NCBI GenBank assembly: GCA_014190175.1
Contig: BJFZ01000034.1
Location: forward strand, 1-13,749
Direction: 5' to 3'
Source: Actinomycetes bacterium
GTDB lineage: Bacteria; Actinomycetota; Actinomycetes; Nanopelagicales; Nanopelagicaceae
Length of the DNA: 13,749 nt
Shown piece by piece: positions 12,748 to 13,749 of the stretch. Position numbers and translations under genes: made by a program. Every line of letters starts with the position of its first letter. The stretch's first letter is position 1. A model generated the notes under the pieces. The model made no database searches, had not been told where the DNA came from, and saw only the letters and a list, made by a program, of their open reading frames with translations.

Positions 12748-13749
12748 CTAAAAATTCCGTCCGGATCATCAAATTGTTGCGAGTGAATCCAATCCTTGTT
12801 TACTAGATTTCCAAAACCATTCTCTTCTAGAAGTGGACTCATATTGCCACCCGTTAAAATTTGAGGTTGGTAAAGGCTGTCTGCGTAAGGATCTACTCCA
12901 GTCCAAGGAACTCCCCATTCAATTGGCACTGATGTATGGCCCCAAGCACTAAAAACTTGACTATGGACATGTGCAAACATGTGTGGCGCAAAATCTATTT
13001 TTGAATCAAGACACTGTTTTACTATTTTCTTCCCCCCTGTAATTCCACCCATACAGGTCAAATCAATGCGTACAACATCAACAGCTGATTTTGCAATTAA
13101 AGATTCTGGGTAATAGATCCCTCCTTGTTCATCGCCCATAGCAATTGGGATTTTGGTTTGTTTTCGAAGCTCGGAAACTATTTGAGCATTTCCTGGTGGA
13201 AAGACATCTTCAAACCAGCCTAAATCAACATCCCCTAATAAATTCAGTAAACCCAACGCAGAATCGACATCATCAAATATCCAAGCAGCATCACAACCAA
13301 TCCACGCATCTGGAGCTGCCTTGCGTGCTGCCAGTAACCGTTCAGCAGTTGACAGATTACTTGTACCTACCGGTGCTTTGAATCTACGCCAACCTTTTTT
13401 GTAAAGTTCGCTTACTTGTTCAAATAGCTCGACGCCCCCCATGTTTGCAGGTGGATATCCAATGATCGCTGTAGCCGGCATTGGCTCAAGAGTTCCACCA
13501 AGTAGTTTTGAAATGGACTGGTTTGACTGCTTTGCACGTGCATCCCAAGTAGCCAAATCTAGTATTGACAAGGCTCTCAGGCCCAGCCCAGCAGAATGTG
13601 AGGCCAAACTTCTACGTAATGCGGTTGTGTATGTTTTTTCAACATCTTCAGCATTTGTTCCCAAGTAGATATTTTTTAATGTCTTTCGGATTTGCTCAGC
13701 TACCGCGCCATCACGCGTAAGGGTAAATGCCCAGCCCTCTATTCCTGAA
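12744..13749 (-). CDS. Enolase-superfamily (mandelate-racemase-like) sugar-acid dehydratase, copy 2 (5' end outside window)
   Basis: Open from the right edge; about 334 C-terminal residues are visible. The frame continues through the possible TTG at 13664 to the edge (GIEGWAFTLTRDGAVAEQIR), matching residues 41 onward of copy 1 (GTAGFAYGLTRDGP), so about 40 residues are missing. Shared motifs with copy 1: ATAIIGYPP, FKAP, MGDEQGG, MGGITGGKK, APHMFAHVHS, VPIEWGVPWTGVDP. Metal ligands: D of GCDAAW, E of WFEDV, D or E of GDEQGG. Copy 1 has DIN where this has DAA, so the active sites differ. Likely also dehydrates (or cycloisomerises) a sugar acid, probably a related but distinct one. It lies outside the lacI-operon arrangement; its promoter is not in the window. 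Confidence 0.87.
   Translation of the reverse strand, partial: SGIEGWAFTLTRDGAVAEQIRKTLKNIYLGTNAEDVEKTYTTALRRSLASHSAGLGLRALSILDLATWDARAKQSNQSISKLLGGTLEPMPATAIIGYPPANMGGVELFEQVSELYKKGWRRFKAPVGTSNLSTAERLLAARKAAPDAWIGCDAAWIFDDVDSALGLLNLLGDVDLGWFEDVFPPGNAQIVSELRKQTKIPIAMGDEQGGIYYPESLIAKSAVDVVRIDLTCMGGITGGKKIVKQCLDSKIDFAPHMFAHVHSQVFSAWGHTSVPIEWGVPWTGVDPYADSLYQPQILTGGNMSPLLEENGFGNLVNKDWIHSQQFDDPDGIFS

Noticed and set aside
13662..13664. TTG at 13664 as the real start of dehydratase copy 2
   Set aside because: The frame stays open to the window edge and the upstream residues align with the cap domain of copy 1, so the gene is cut by the window, not started here.
1..13749. tRNA, rRNA, CRISPR arrays, insertion sequences or attachment sites
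   Set aside because: None was seen: no cloverleaf-like gene in the short gaps, no regular spacer repeats, no transposase or terminal inverted repeats.

Overview
The window is an AT-rich (roughly low-40s % GC by eye, not counted), densely packed bacterial catabolic locus. Several traits fit a small-genome actinobacterium such as the freshwater Nanopelagicales/acI type: a sugar ABC importer without its own ATPase, a twin-arginine (Tat) signal on the binding protein, AGGAG-type ribosome sites, and 0-12 nt gene spacing alongside low GC. This placement is inference; no rRNA or phylogenetic marker is present.

Layout. Bases 2-148 (+) are the 3' end of an unidentified membrane-protein gene. From about 152 to 12015 everything is on the minus strand, so it is read from high to low coordinates. 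A LacI-family regulator (10966-12015) comes first. An enzyme operon follows: VOC/glyoxalase-like protein, muconolactone-isomerase-like small protein, 2-oxoacid dehydrogenase E1 beta, E1 alpha, SDR, enolase-superfamily sugar-acid dehydratase (10888 down to 6177). A transport and lactonase operon comes next: Tat-exported sugar-binding protein, two MalF/MalG-type permeases, two SMP-30/gluconolactonase paralogues, a second SDR (6024 down to 198), ending at a small hairpin terminator (152-177). On the far side of lacI lies a divergent (+) gene for a degenerate YrdC/Sua5-domain protein (12100-12747). It converges, with overlapping stop codons, on a second enolase-superfamily gene (12744 to the window edge, 5' end missing).

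The main regulatory observation is a near-perfect dyad, GTCAAnCGnTTGAC, with the central CG typical of LacI-family operators. It occurs twice, once before each of the two operons (6133-6146 and 10952-10965). In both places the promoter-distal half (TTGACT) also serves as a -35 hexamer, followed by exactly 17 bp and a TAnnnT -10. The local LacI protein therefore probably represses both operons as one regulon by covering the -35 element.

Likely joint function (inference): uptake of a sugar or sugar derivative, oxidation by an SDR to a lactone, lactone hydrolysis by SMP-30 enzymes, and dehydration of the aldonate by an enolase-superfamily enzyme to a 2-keto-3-deoxy acid. An SDR and a thiamine-diphosphate E1 pair would then act on the product. 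No kinase, no KDG-type aldolase, no FAH-type hydrolase and no E2/E3 is visible. The final steps and the roles of the muconolactone-isomerase-like and VOC proteins are therefore the open and most interesting part. Three enzyme types (SDR, SMP-30, enolase superfamily) each occur twice, which suggests two epimers or two successive rounds of chemistry.
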